Shown here in pieces: positions 36,472-48,600 of a stretch of DNA of 64,000 nt. The DNA lies in assembly GCF_051622035.1 (NCBI RefSeq), contig NC_135366.1, positions 2,821,001-2,885,000 of the forward strand, given 5' to 3'. A model generated the notes under the pieces. The model saw nothing but the letters and a program-made list of their open reading frames with translations, was not told the DNA's origin and searched no databases. Source of the stretch: Arctopsyche grandis (taxonomy: Eukaryota; Arthropoda; Insecta; Trichoptera; Hydropsychidae). The position numbers and the translations under genes are program-made. Positions within the stretch are counted from its first letter, which is position 1. Every line of letters starts with the position of its first letter.

Positions 36472-38383
36472 CTTGTTTCTGATTTTCTCTTAGATTTCTC
36501 CTGAAAAACAAAGTTGAAATTTATATAAAAAGACAATATAACTATAAGTGCTGAGCATTATAAAGTTCGACTTACCAATTGGAAAGATTAGCAGCGAATG
36601 ATGTGGAGCTCTGTCGTTCTGCGGTTTTATCTCGATAGATAAGGATATCTCAACCCTTTCGTTGCATTGAAACGTATATTAATTATTTACTGAAGTTAAT
36701 TATTTCTCATAAATGCCATAGTGCCATGACAGGTGACCAACATACAGGGAATATATAATTGAACTTTAGTTTAGATTAGGGCTGTGGAGTCGGATCAGTA
36801 TTTACCGAATCCGACGTTTTGCTATGATTCGACTCAGACTCGAATATATTATAGTATGATCGACTTTTCTTGCCATCTTATAAAATTGTTAAAAATGAAA
36901 ATAATTGCGATATTTAAAATATAAAAAAAATTAAAGGAATTACAAAAAAATCACTAAAAATTATAAAATAAAAAAAAACTCAAGTAAAAAAAAACTGTAG
37001 TAAAAAAATAAATGTATTTACTAAAACTGTAGTAATAAAATAATGTACTAAAATATAAATAAAATAAAAAGGCAATTTAAACAATATTGAAACTACAAAT
37101 GTACAAATATGTGAGATTTCAAGATTAATATTTCAATCAAAGAGTTTTCAATGAAAATTATGATCCCGGCTTAAACTAATGTAATTAAATATATTACTAA
37201 GAGGTTTGGGCCGCATGTGATAATATATGTACGTATGTGATGATTTTTTAAAAATTACCATGTTACCCAATTTATCGAATTATTGGTAAATAAATATTTA
37301 AGTACATCAAATACGTGCTAGTCAACTATTTTATTAATAAGGTAAATTAAATAAGGTTAAAATAAGCAAAGTAACGTTAAGTTATTTTATTTATTTATTC
37401 ATAATCATTGAAAAGAATGAATTTATTTTTATTCCCTCTCAATTTTGTAATAAACGTTATCTTTAAATAAACAAAATTTTTTAATAGTGATGGCTAAAAT
37501 GAATAATTTGAACAAAGATGTTGTGTCTGGATTGGTATTTGGATTTTGATTTATGAAATTTCAATGATTAAATTTTAAAAGCGATATTCACATATTTTGC
37601 AGGAATAAAAACAGTTTTTCGAGTTTTTTGAAACGAACTTACAGGTAAAAGGTTAGCGTTTGATTATTTACGCGGATGTGGCATTATACTACAGACAAAC
37701 ATGTTTTTACAATAATAATAAAAAACCGCATGGAAATAACCACTCAATAACAATAATATTAAAATAATCGTCTTCTCACAGATAAAACACATTTATAAAT
37801 TAAAAATAAGATCATCTATTATAGAACTCGACAAACTACTCAAATCCGCCATGCATATTTTGGACTTAAAAGGAATAAAATTTAAAGTAATCAATTAATA
37901 AGAATTGATGAATAACCGAAAAATGTATTTTCTTCAAGATATGTAATTTCAATGATAGTGGAAAAACCGCACAAAAAAACAACCGACTACTGAAAATAGA
38001 AGAAGGATTGTTGACACTGGTTTTAACTCTTATCTATAATATTATATTATATACTAAATGCATTGCTCCGATGCTAATTCATTTTATTTTCGTTTATAAA
38101 CACGAAATAATTTTAAATAATGTGTATTAAATTTGAGGTCTTTTCTTAAGTTTTTGGATTCAATCGTCTCATAAGTCACTCAACGGATTGAGATGAATCG
38201 TAAAAGTTATGATAGATAAAAGTAATGATAGTCCTTTCAAAAACGTATAACTGACGCTAACATATCTGGTAGTTATTGTATATCTATATATTTAAATGAA
38301 AGGAACAGGAAAGAAACCTGCAAAGATCAAAAACGTTTATCGACTTGGAAACAATCCAATTTGAATTTGTTAGATCAGCATAC
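36472..38383. other. Upstream of the Kelch gene; nothing firm
   Basis: The 5' untranslated region and promoter of the Kelch gene should lie in 36472-36700; no TATA box stands out. GGGCTGTGGAGTCGGAT at 36779 is the terminus of a dispersed element (see 60523-60985), without a matching right end. The remainder is AT-rich and unrecognised. Confidence 0.5.
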
Positions 38384-38476
38384 GATGAAATCAATTTGTC
38401 CATTTATCCAGCTATCCGAGCTGAAACTCAAATTACAGCGATTATTCGCATATCCGAGAATCGCTAATATTATGGG

Positions 38477-38479
<3 letters not shown>

Positions 38480-38535
<56 letters not shown>
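38480..38535. repeat. (AT)n microsatellite
   Basis: About 27 AT dinucleotides in an intron of the micro-exon array. Confidence 0.85.
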
Positions 38536-38543
<8 letters not shown>

Positions 38544-38548
38544 TATAT

Positions 38549-38588
38549 AGTCACACCGATTAATATGTGTATATTAATCGGTGTGACT
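38549..38588. repeat. Hairpin with 17-bp perfect stem
   Basis: AGTCACACCGATTAATA and its reverse complement are separated by 6 nt. One arm overlaps the donor side of the type II exon at 38592. Confidence 0.85.
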
Positions 38589-38820
38589 TACTCAGTTATT
38601 GAGGACGCAGCCTCTCCATTGGACCTGAAAGTAAAGTGGTTGTAATTGTTATTGTAATTGTCTACCATCGATAAATAATATTAGCAGTTACTACTTAGAT
38701 TTCAGATAGCATGGCCCAGCCCCGATTTTTGTTTTCAGAACCGTATCAGAGCTGAAATTTAAAATAATTCGATTAATAACAATATATGTGATTTACTATA
38801 AATAATCATACGTATAATAG

Positions 38821-39211
38821 TGGTCTCCGTGATGAGACAGAATGTTAAACGACAGAAAACGCAAATATCGAAAATCGAAAGATCTTAAGTCGAAAGATCA
38901 AAAAAAAAATGGTGCATGGTAAACGGTACATACTCACTTAATTTGCGCGAGCAGGATACAACAGGAACAAGAGGAACAGACTTTTCCTCCCGTATTAATG
39001 TGCGCGCGCAGAATACGGGAGGAAAAGCATGTTCCTCTTGTTCCTGTTGTATCCTGCTCGCGCAAATTAAGTGAGTATGTACGTGAGTATGTACCGTTTA
39101 CCATGCACCATTTTTTTTTTGATCTTTCGACTTAAGATCTTTCGATTTTCGATCTTTGCCTTCCGATATTTGCGTTTTTTGTCGTTTAACATTCTGTCTC
39201 GTCACATAGAC
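38821..39211. mobile_element. Foldback element (391 bp)
   Basis: Arms of more than 150 bp fold on each other: GTTAAACGACA, ATCGAAAGATCTTAAG, GTTTACCATGCACC, centre CTCCCGTATTAATG. A CGTATAATAG-like direct repeat flanks it (about 38811 and 39212). Related to the nested elements at 5041-5715. Confidence 0.75.
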
Positions 39212-39538
39212 CCGTATAATAGATATAAGCAGTTACAACTTACGTTGCGTATGTGATCGAGCTTTCACTTTTTGTTTCGGAATCACAATCTGAGCTGAAA
39301 TTTATAAGCGATTGAGATTATTAATAGATATCCAAGAATCGATAATAATACAGAAACAATATATAAATTTACTCGTTTGACGACGTTGGTGTCTCGGTGA
39401 TGGACCTGAAAGAAAAGTGATTGTAATTATGAATATTGACAATCATTGCTAAATAATCATACTCGTACATTGAAACTTACATTTCCGATGGCGATGCCGA
39501 GCTTCGACTCTACATTTTCACACCGAGCTGACTTTCCG

Positions 39539-39757
39539 GACAATATGACGATGAGAGAGAAGTATGGAGCGATTCCGAGCTGGAGTCCGTTGATGGTGGA
39601 CACGTTGACGCTCTTATTCGACAACCAATCGATCGCTATGGAATGCAATACTTCAAGCGGAGAACGATTCCCTGGAAAGTGGGATCCGTCTGAGAAATAT
39701 ATTGTTTTGACTAGATTGCCGACGATAAATACAAGGCAATGTCCATCAGTTAAATAA
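39539..39757 (+). pseudogene. Duplicated last exon of the DBH-like gene
   Basis: Carries the final 72 codons of the DBH-like protein without any upstream exon. Two amino-acid changes are seen relative to 26349-26567: AMQC to AMEC and SEKD to SEKY. The open frame extends left by chance into the micro-exon region (39446). No acceptor precedes it, so it should be dead as coding sequence. Confidence 0.85.
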
Positions 39758-41426
39758 GCCACTATATTATCTTGCTTGTTTATCAAATTAAATCATGTAA
39801 ATTGTTTCATTTGTGTGTTGTGATTTAAACAATATTAAGAAAGAAATTCTTTTAACATCAATACCTATTGTATTGATGAATGTAAAATACTATAATGATC
39901 TGTATAAATATTTTCTTGAGCTGTTGTGTGAACAATAATTATTATTGTGTAAAAATTAATGTACCTACATTATGTGTATGTACTATATTATATTACATTT
40001 ATGAAATTTGAATTAAATAAAGATGATATTTCTAGTATAAAGAATGATATACATATACATATAAAAAAATACAAAATATGTTAATTAAATCTCCATTTTA
40101 TTTACAATACTTTTACATAATACTCGTATAATATGGGTGCAATTAACAAGAACTTTTCGAGTAGATATACAATATACTTATGCATATGTACATTTATGTA
40201 TAAGCAATTGTACTATACATACATATATAGTCCGATACAGGAAAATTAATTTGGTCTGGACAAGTCCAATTCATGCATTAAAGCCGTTTCACTGATCAAG
40301 ATAAATTCATTAGTATATTTGAGCGATGAAATCCTCATAATAATTAAATTTTAAAAATCGAAAAGTTCTTGCATATATATTATATTATATTTAATAACTT
40401 TACTGACACTGTGACGCATCCATTAATATATACATACATAGTATGTTGAACTAAAAATGAGGTAATACAGATTAAACCTCAGCCAAACACACAAACATAC
40501 ACTCTAATTTTATGCATTAATAGATTAAAGTGAACACATAAAAATCTAAACAATAATTCACTATTTGTTCTTAGATGTATTTTTATTATTATTATTACAC
40601 ATTTTAAAGCTTGAATGATTGTGAATACTTATTTAATGTATATTTGTACTAAAATATATTGCTCTTCTTAAATTCATGTAAACATATTCTTTAATTTCAC
40701 CCGATCTTTGTCATCTTGTTCTTTTTGCATAGCTTCAAGTTCTTTGAGCGATTTGTTTATTGCCGTGTTCAACGAGGAATCCAATTCTTTCAATCTTTGA
40801 AAGTCTTTTATTGCTGCGGCTGGACTCCAAGCACCCATGTGAGCTTTAGCTCTTTTATACAACGCTTTTACATTATCTATAGACAAAAATCTTAGTAAAA
40901 ATCAAAAAAATATATCAAAAATTAAGAGAATATGCTTTAACAAACCTGGTTCAGTTTCTAGTACTGTAGTACAATGTTCAATGACTGCATAAAAATCGCC
41001 CTGAGCGAGTTTACATTGAGAGTAATTCAATAATAATGGTAGTTTTAAATTGTTTATATTTTTCCAATCTACGTCGTGCGGTTTTTCTCTGAAACACCAA
41101 ACCAAATATATCTAATACTATTTGTACGATTGAATTTATACAAGGTTAATCAAAAATTAGCACACTTAAGCATTAATTGTTCACAAAAGCAAATCGCCTC
41201 GGAATAAGCATCAGCAGCTTCTGAATAAAGCTTATCTTTGAATAAATTATTTCCTTTTTCTTTAAGTACAGGTATCGCCGTTAGCTTCTCATCGTCGCTC
41301 AATTGCCAAGAGTCTTTGCAGTAATCCTCAGGAAATTCAACTTTTAAAAGCTCTATAAACATAATTCTTTATATAATTTCAAATAATCATTTAATAAATT
41401 TATTTAAAAAAAAAGGAATGTAATAC
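39539..41426. repeat. 2-kb segmental duplication, right copy
   Basis: Matches 26349-28379 apart from scattered substitutions and a net 142-bp deletion. It continues without a break into the upstream exons of the complete AIP-like gene, so for AIP this is the original setting. Confidence 0.9.
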
Positions 41427-42071
41427 CAATGATAAATTCTAGATCGCACGGCTTTGCTATTAGCGCGTTCAGATCTTTATATCCAATTCCCTCGTTTTGT
41501 AATGTAACGGCGCAAAAATGTGTCCGACGTTCACTAACATCTTTATCGAGATCTCTCATAGTTTTAGATATGAAAGGATATTCCACGACCAACTAAATTG
41601 TAATATTAAAGACAAAATTATATTTATTGTAATGTGTGGCATGAATAGAATGGTGAGGAATGCGTACACTTTTATCGACGGTAAACTTTGCAACTTCGTT
41701 GATGGCCATCTTTTTGACCAAAAGTTCCCATGTTTCGAGTTTGAACTTTTTTCCGAGTACTAAAACCATCGGTTCTTTTTTACCTATTTGACGGCTGTCG
41801 TCGATAAGAGTGTTATCTGCATCCGTTTTCCTAGTCTGGAAGTGGAAGTGGACCTGAAATTTGTCACAAGAAAGTTTAAAATTCATAAAAAGAAATTCAA
41901 ATCAAAAATTTAGCTTGACTTGGGTTAGATTGTTCTAGAACTGTTATATATTTTACAATGAATCAATAATTAAAATTCACTCACCTTGCAACCATCTTTT
42001 AATGGTTTGAAAGACGATCCAGGATGTAAAATTTTCTTTTTAATCAAACAATTGTCTATATCTGGATTCAT
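40674..42071 (-). CDS. AIP: AIP-like FKBP/TPR co-chaperone, complete
   Basis: Homologue of aryl-hydrocarbon-receptor-interacting protein, a cytosolic HSP90 co-chaperone. Exons in transcription order: 41985-42071, 41668-41853, 41427-41592, 41166-41352, 40946-41088, 40674-40876; all join in frame to 323 residues (human AIP is 330). An FKBP-type fold without the usual catalytic set covers about residues 20-150 (PMVLVLGKKFKLETWELLV), followed by three TPR motifs (EKGNNLFKDKLYSEAADAYS, LLLNYSQCKLAQGDFYAVIE, NVKALYKRAKAHMGAWSPAA) and a C-terminal charged helix ending KNMFT. The TPR part should bind the EEVD tail of HSP90. A truncated copy is at 27626-28304. Start ATG at 42071; no TATA box seen. Confidence 0.92.
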
Positions 42072-42371
42072 TTTTACAGTAGCAAATTCAGATGACAATT
42101 GTAAACGTCACTATGACGTCTCTCACATACCCAAAGTTCAACATTTACGACCATAGCAAAACTATCAAATTTTTTTTTTACAATATGGGTTTAACTTGTA
42201 TACAGATACCTACTAGAGCAAAATTAATTTTAATTATGAACTCCTTTGGTATTCCTTTGACCTCTGCTCAAGTTCTACATAACCGCTGTAACAACACATA
42301 AACATAGATATTGTAAAATAATGGGTTAACGGACTACTAGTCATATGTGAACCAGTCACAGGACTGTGAAC

Positions 42372-42678
42372 GGTCACACCCCAAAACTGGTTTTCCCTAA
42401 AATCGGTAACGAGAAAACTAGTTGACTATTTTCAAATTCAAAACCACTATTTTCAAATTCAAAACCAAAACGAGGATATTAAAAAAATATTTCTACTTAT
42501 ATATGTTTTTATTATTAAAAAAGAAACATTGTATAATCATGGAAGCACAATTTCAAAAACAAATCATTTTCTCGAATGCTCTTATAAAATTCTACACAAG
42601 ACTGGTTAAAACTTTATTTAGTTATGATAAATAAACATTTTAAAGTTTCAAGATCAAGACCAGTTTTAGGGTGTGACC
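42372..42678. mobile_element. TIR element, GGTCACACC termini
   Basis: GGTCACACCCCAAAACTGGT at the left and ACCAGTTTTAGGGTGTGACC at the right form inverted ends. No clear target duplication. Confidence 0.5.
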
Positions 42679-42699
42679 AGTTTTAGGGTGTGTCACAAC

Positions 42700-43025
42700 A
42701 TTTTTGACTTTTCTAAGAGAAAAAAAACCCACTTCCGGTTTTATTAATTTTTTTTTTTCATCACATCGATAGAAGGATTAGTCTTGAATTTTCTCGTGAA
42801 GAGCACAAATGTTTAAGGAGTCGAAAAAAATAGTGGGAGAAAAATCGAACAAGAGTAAACTGCCACTTCCGGTTAACGGATGCTCACCAAATTTTACACA
42901 TAATTTGGTATTACGTTTAGTTCATTAAAATAAAAGGTTTCTGAGAAAAACATAAAAAAAGCCTCAATTCTCTAGAATAAAAGTACTATTTCCGGTCGAG
43001 GTAAAAATATTAGTTAATTGAATTG
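42700..43025. repeat. ACCGGAAGT-type repeat, second locus
   Basis: CACTTCCGGTT at about 42731 and 42865 and a TTTCCGGTC variant near 42990 lie in sequence matching the intron array at 23935-25520. Confidence 0.7.
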
Positions 43026-43205
43026 AATTCAAAAACAAAAAAGGAAGACACAAACACGCTTCGGAAATGTGAAACTATTTTTTGGAGAGGCATAATAGAA
43101 ATATAATACAAAGTGAATGCGCCTTCACTCAATGAATAGAATATGCCGAGCACAACATTTTGAGCATACAAAGTAGAGTAAGAGCAGTGCGCACACATAA
43201 GGTAC

Positions 43206-43448
43206 GGTTACCTGACAACTCGTTCACAGATTTTCCGTAAACCGATGATGCGCTCCAGGCATTACGTATACGGCCATCCATTTTTTCAGCGATAACAGAC
43301 GGTCTGTGAAAGAGATGGCTGCATACGTAATGGCAGAGTAAACGAGATCATGGTGAACAGACGGGATGAGAAAGAGATGGCCGTATACGTAATGCCTGGA
43401 GCGCATCATCGGTTTACGGAAAATCTGTGAACGAGTTGTCGTGTCACC
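43206..43448. mobile_element. Foldback element with 9-bp target duplication
   Basis: ATAAGGTAC (43197-43205) is repeated exactly at 43449-43457. The arms, about 80 bp each, are nearly perfect inverted repeats (GACAACTCGTTCACAGATTT, GATGATGCGCTCCAGGCATT). The termini read GGTTACCTGACAAC and GGTGACACGACAAC. The 9-bp duplication and long arms fit a Mutator-like foldback MITE. It is inserted in a copy of the element also seen at 48837-49209. Confidence 0.85.
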
Positions 43449-43457
43449 ATAAGGTAC

Positions 43458-45534
43458 ACGTGTCGTTAATCTGTGCTTCAGTCTGTCTGGCGCTTGTCGA
43501 TCGTTTTTATTCTAACCACTTAACATTTTTATTATTCTAACCAAAAATAATGTAATTCTGACCATGAATAATATAATTCGGACCAAGATTCGAATTTTAT
43601 TCTGACCAAAAGGTGATTTAAATTCTGACCAATTGATTTGTTGACGACTGTGATGTTTCTCTTTTAAGCTTTCCTCTCCGAAAAAAAATCGCTTTCGACT
43701 CATTTTTCTATTAAAATCTCTTACATCAGATATAAGAATGCCAATAATACTAGTCACAATCCTACGAGATCGTCAATGAAATCGACATTATTTACAAATT
43801 AGTTTCATGCCTGGTTTAAGGCCTCTGTTTGCCGAATACTAAACATAAATGTATATGCATATAGTACGCTTGATACATCCTCCGTATCGGACGTGCATGC
43901 AGCTCACGTCGTGCTACGTAACAGTATAATTATATTGTAACAGTAGAATATATTGCCGGTGTTGGCATATGAGCTGCCGGTACCGAGAATGTTTTGAATG
44001 GTCTGGCCCCATTTCGATCAGCACTAATATATATTTATACACCTGTTCAGAGATCGAGTATATGTACGTACTTTGATATTTCATTATTTCACGTTATTGT
44101 ATTCATATACAACTTATACTACGTAGATATACGAAACGTGCTAGATATGTACATATAAAGAAGTTCTTCATCCTAATGAAGTATGATAGTATATTTATTT
44201 GGTAAATGTGTACAATGGCCTTTGTTAGCTTTTTTGTTGCAGTAATTGGCCTCGTTAAGGGGACCACTATGTTCTCATTCATAGTTCAGTACATATTCAC
44301 CTACTTTCGCGCTGTTTACCTTTGTTAAAGACCGCTAGTGTATATGTAATACTGCTAGTATATACATATGTAAGTTTGTATTATTGATCTGTGTATCGTG
44401 TATTGCTATATCTTCAGAATGATTATGTTAGATATTGGCACTTGTGCTCGGTAGGGTGACGGTCCGTTCACCCTGAATGTTATAATGATTCCCCTTTTTA
44501 TTGTAGGGTTTTGAATTTAAATAATTTTGTGCATGTGTTAAAGGATTTTTTGTGCCCTAGAATTTTTTGAATAATTGTGTTTGAACTTTATAAAAGGATC
44601 AAGTGAAAAATATGAGTGTAATCATATTCTTAAATATCAAATTACACACGAGGACATTTCCCTTGTATGTGTCTGTCACTTGAATTGTTTTGGAGATAGT
44701 CAACAATGATTTTTGTTTGCCAGGAAGTGTGATTCATTTTAAAAGGCGCGTTTGTATGCCCTTTGATGAAATCAGTTTAAATATACAAGGATAAAATATT
44801 GATTTATTTTTTGAATTGTTCTCCAATTTGGGGAAATTTTGTTTAAATTCTCATTCATTGTTTATATGTATGCTGCTATTAAATTATCGAGCATCTTCTG
44901 AAGTGGGTCAGTAAATATATTTCTCTTTATCGATCAATTATGAAATTAAGAGAACCTGACTTAATTTCAGCGGTTTATGTAAGTCGTTTCAAAAACGAGA
45001 AATGAAAGGAAAGTTAGTGGAAGAATAAAGCACAGAATAGTATTTTATATAATTGTAAAAAACTTCAAATGTGTTTTTTATATTTTACTTGTTAGAATTT
45101 TACTAATTAGTTCTACATTCAAATCAAAACAATAGTTGACTATAAACGTCATTAGATAGTTAATGAAAGTTAATTGTTCGTATTAGTATAGCAACTTAGT
45201 ACATATCACATTTTACTATAAATTTATTATTAATCATCAATTGTATGTATATATTAGTATTCAATCATTGTGACTCACAGTAATCAATAATGTTTTATTT
45301 TTCAATTTTTCATAAAAATTTTCATTTTTATAATTATTTTCAAAACACTATTTGCTATTATTTTTTATTATATACAAAATTACTAACAGTTGCACTAGCT
45401 TCTGCCAAATCGAGTTTTTGCATTGCATTTAAAAGCAGTGGAATGTTATCAATTCTACGCCGTTATCAATATTATTGATTGCATTGAGTGAGTATTAAAA
45501 AGCAGTGGCGTGCCTTTTTCATGCATAAATTCAT
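43458..45534. other. Intergenic, no gene supported
   Basis: 43458-43520 is a half-copy of the CAGTCTGTCTGGCGCTT element. 43515-43640 is a degenerate TTCTGACCAWRA repeat, which explains the open frame at 43512-43757. The remainder is AT-rich and unrecognised. Confidence 0.5.
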
Positions 45535-45586
45535 AAATCCTGCCGCAGGACATCAAACTATAGTTTGATGTCCTGCGGCAGGATTT
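45535..45586. repeat. Perfect 52-bp palindrome without spacer
   Basis: AAATCCTGCCGCAGGACATC... is the exact reverse complement of its right half, meeting at CTATAG. CAGTGGCGTGCC, a hAT-MITE terminus, lies 32 bp to the left. Confidence 0.9.
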
Positions 45587-47406
45587 TGCTAAAATGAAAG
45601 TCGAACGAAAATACTTTAAAGAAAGTTAAATAAATGTACAATTTTGGTAAAATTTTTGACATTCTATGAAAATAACTACGTACAAATGATTTATAAACTT
45701 ATGATCCAGTTTCCTGTTATTCACTGTGGGATGATTGCTACATGTCATACTTTATTTATATAAAGATTAGCCGCTTTAAATGTGCTGTGTCACCATAAAA
45801 TTCTATTGCGTAAGTTCTTTTTGAGTGCCTATGAAAATTATGACTAAAAAGCGGACCCAGAGCGTGTTCACATGTTGTAAATGCATTGTTAAAGGTTTTC
45901 CGAACCTTTTTTACAAATCATTTACAATAATGGAACAATAGACGGCGCGCTTCCGGTCCTACCTCTAATTATGACTCCTCGACACTGCGCTACTATTCAG
46001 TGCAGTTTAGTGCATCTTTCCGGGAACCATTCAACAGCTATGCATTTTCCGAAGCAGTCTTTCTGTCTGACACGAGGAAAAAAACTCTTCTAACACATCC
46101 TATACAAAAAAGTCTACTTCGTTCTATCGACTTGAAGTAGCTTGACATTCGTTTTCTCGACTTTTAAATTTGTTTTGTCGACTATAACTGTTTTTTATAC
46201 GCATAGGTACATATTATATACAATTATTTTTGTTAATCGCCGAAACCATTTCTCATCAAGCTTTTTATTAAAGAAAACTATATTCAAACAAAATTTAAAC
46301 GGAATTTAAAGCAGAATTTCCTATGCCATGGAGCAAATTAAAAATCAAATATGTATCGTATTTTTGAAAAAAAAATAAGGTGAAAAAAGTAAAAGCTAGG
46401 ACTAATGTTCTTACTTTTTCACCAATTGCTCGAGTCTTACGTTGTTTGAATTTGTTCAACAATCATATTGATATTTCACCAGATAATCTATCCGCTTTTT
46501 TATTGTTTTTTGCTTTTAATATTTTTATCATTTTCAATTTTTGAATTAAATTTATTTTTTATGTAAAACTAGGTGAAACCGGCATGCATTGCAATGCTAC
46601 AATAACGTGGGCAATTCCCGAGCACTTTCAAGTGCGAGGTAGGCGCGGCGCGATTATTGACACACTCGCGGCGTGATGCGTTGAAGGCGGGAGGATAGCT
46701 TTACTTTCGCGCCAGTAAAATCGTTATTACGAATATTATTTTTAAGAGGTTTTTTCACAGTTATCTTCCCAAAGTTCCACCGTAATCAGTTCAGTGGTTT
46801 AGTAGCCTATTCGAGACAAACTGACAGACAGACAGACATTCATCGCGCTTACGTAAAATAAGGCTGTGATAAAAAAAAACAGGGAGATTTTCACGGCACG
46901 CCACTGGTAGTATAGAAATAAAGTAATACAAATACAGTTTTGATCATATTCATGAATGTTGTTTCGAAGGCCTTTTCCACAAGTGTGCAATATTTTATGA
47001 CTTTCTATCGTACTCATTCAATGTACGCAAATATTGGTAGCCCTATATAATATCTGTAATGCCATTAGTTCGATAACAAACCAAACAACATAACGACTAT
47101 TTTTGTTCGAGCGTTGGATATGACTCGTGTTTTAAATATTTTATTATCAGTGATCGAACTGCTGATAACTTATGGATTCATTGGAACCGAATGAATCCGC
47201 TTTGAAATGTTTTTAATTGCATTTTCCAATGAATAAAATAACGCAAATCTGTCATATTCCAATATTCAATTCATTATTCATTAAACACTTGTTCACCAAT
47301 TCGAATGTGTCATTTGATATAATGTTACAAAGTTCAAATCGAAATGCGTCTAAATTTTTTATTTATTTTTCAAACTTTTTATTTGATTGGAAAAAATGAT
47401 CATTAG
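45587..47406. other. Intergenic with element remnants
   Basis: The right end of a CAGTGGCGTGCC-type MITE (reverse) lies at about 46855-46906. A GC-richer patch at 46615-46700 has no recognised identity. No gene supported. Confidence 0.5.
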
Positions 47407-48600
47407 CCAGCAGTGTGACTCGCTGGTTGAGTTTATGCTTAGCAGCGAGAGGTTACCGGATTCGATCCCGTGCTAATCTTTAATGCTGCTGGTTAGACTT
47501 GGATATTTGTGACTCTAAGTCGATCGTTTCCTATCGGAGTTTGCCAATTTATCTGATTTCATTGTTGAAACCAGAGAAATGTTATATAAATAGAAGTGCC
47601 TTTACGAATAAAAAAATTGTGTCAATAATACGCGGTACGTCTCCATAACTAGGCTACAACGCACGGAATATAATCAGGGCCGTCACATATTCACTACAGA
47701 AATTAAAGTATTATTTTGATATAGATTTATTTACAATTTGAGTATATGGTGGTGTTGGGCGTTGGTGGCCAATCCGTTTCTTTTGTCACTTTTTTGTATT
47801 TGTCTGTCCTTGGGAACTCTTAAATTAACGTGTAATGTATAGTTTCAACAAAAATATGTATAATATAAAATGAACGATGTTTATATTAATTAAACATAAA
47901 TAATTGGTTATTAATATAATTGAGTATTCGGCGCCACTAAGAGAAATGTTTTTACATTTATTTAAAAATATATTTTTACATTTCTCTGGTGCCACCCCTG
48001 AAATTTTATGTAGAAAGCGGGCACGATCGCCATGACACAACTGTCAAACTACGATGTTAATTGAATAATATGTTACTTAAATGATCAATTTACTTATGAA
48101 AATGTATCCCATGTTGTTTACTGTGTGTTTTTGAATGCATTGTGCAATTTTTAACGATGCACTTGCCCATCTTGCGAGTAATATAAACAAACAGAGAAGT
48201 TTTTATCGGACATACGTCGAGCACCAAGCATCAAATACGATTATTTGAAAAGGTCTGTGGACATTCCTCACTTGACAACAATATGACGCCTAAAGCCACT
48301 TCTATTATTATAACATTTCTCTGGTTTAAACAGTTTTTCCATCAAATTGGCAAAAATCATCCTACCTGCTATGTCACAATATGTAAAAAATTATGTACAA
48401 GTCTAAATCCATAGTTGTCTCTTTAATTAATTAATTTCATAGATAATTAATTAAGTCATAGTTAATTAATTAATTTTTGATTTCGTGTTCTTCAGCCTCT
48501 CGAAATACAGCGATTTATGTAATAAAAAATGCTGCAATGTTTGTAATTCATTGTCTAGGAAGGCGCATTGAGTATTAGGCCTTCCTGATATATGTATATA
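47407..48600 (+). mobile_element. tRNA-headed SINE, copy 2, split by a hAT MITE
   Basis: Head GCAGTGTGACTCGCTGGTTG with B-box GGATTCGATCCC, body to GATTTCATTGTTGAAAC, then the insertion 47572-48323, then the 3' half ending in stem CTAGGAAGGC/GCCTTCCTGA. Confidence 0.75.
47572..48323. mobile_element. hAT-type MITE nested in SINE
   Basis: CAGAGAAATG... to ...CATTTCTCTG with target duplication GTTGAAAC / GTTTAAAC (one mismatch). Similar to 56554-56909 but with another insert at about 47680-48065. Confidence 0.75.

Larger units (their letters stand above)
38384..39538 (-). pseudogene. Decayed tandem micro-exon array of an unknown gene
   Basis: Two kinds of small exon alternate on the minus strand. 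Type II: 39373-39405 and 38592-38624, both exactly 33 nt after TTTCAG. Type I: 39244-39294 (51 nt), 38699-38751, 38384-38420 and a partial one ending at about 39480. Type II joined to type I is in phase (G + 10 codons + GA, then C + 16 codons + AC) and reads SITETPTSSND then SDCDSETKSESSITYA, Ser/Thr/acid-rich. The type I copy at 38751 has lost its donor (CTAAGT for GTAAGT), and a foldback element splits the array. Introns are also similar to each other, so whole exon-intron units were duplicated. The gene identity is unknown; the array is cut at 39538 by the duplicated block. Confidence 0.45.

Noticed and set aside
43512-43757. 81-residue minus-strand frame with repeated VRI motifs
   Set aside because: Encoded by a degenerate TTCTGACCAWRA tandem repeat.
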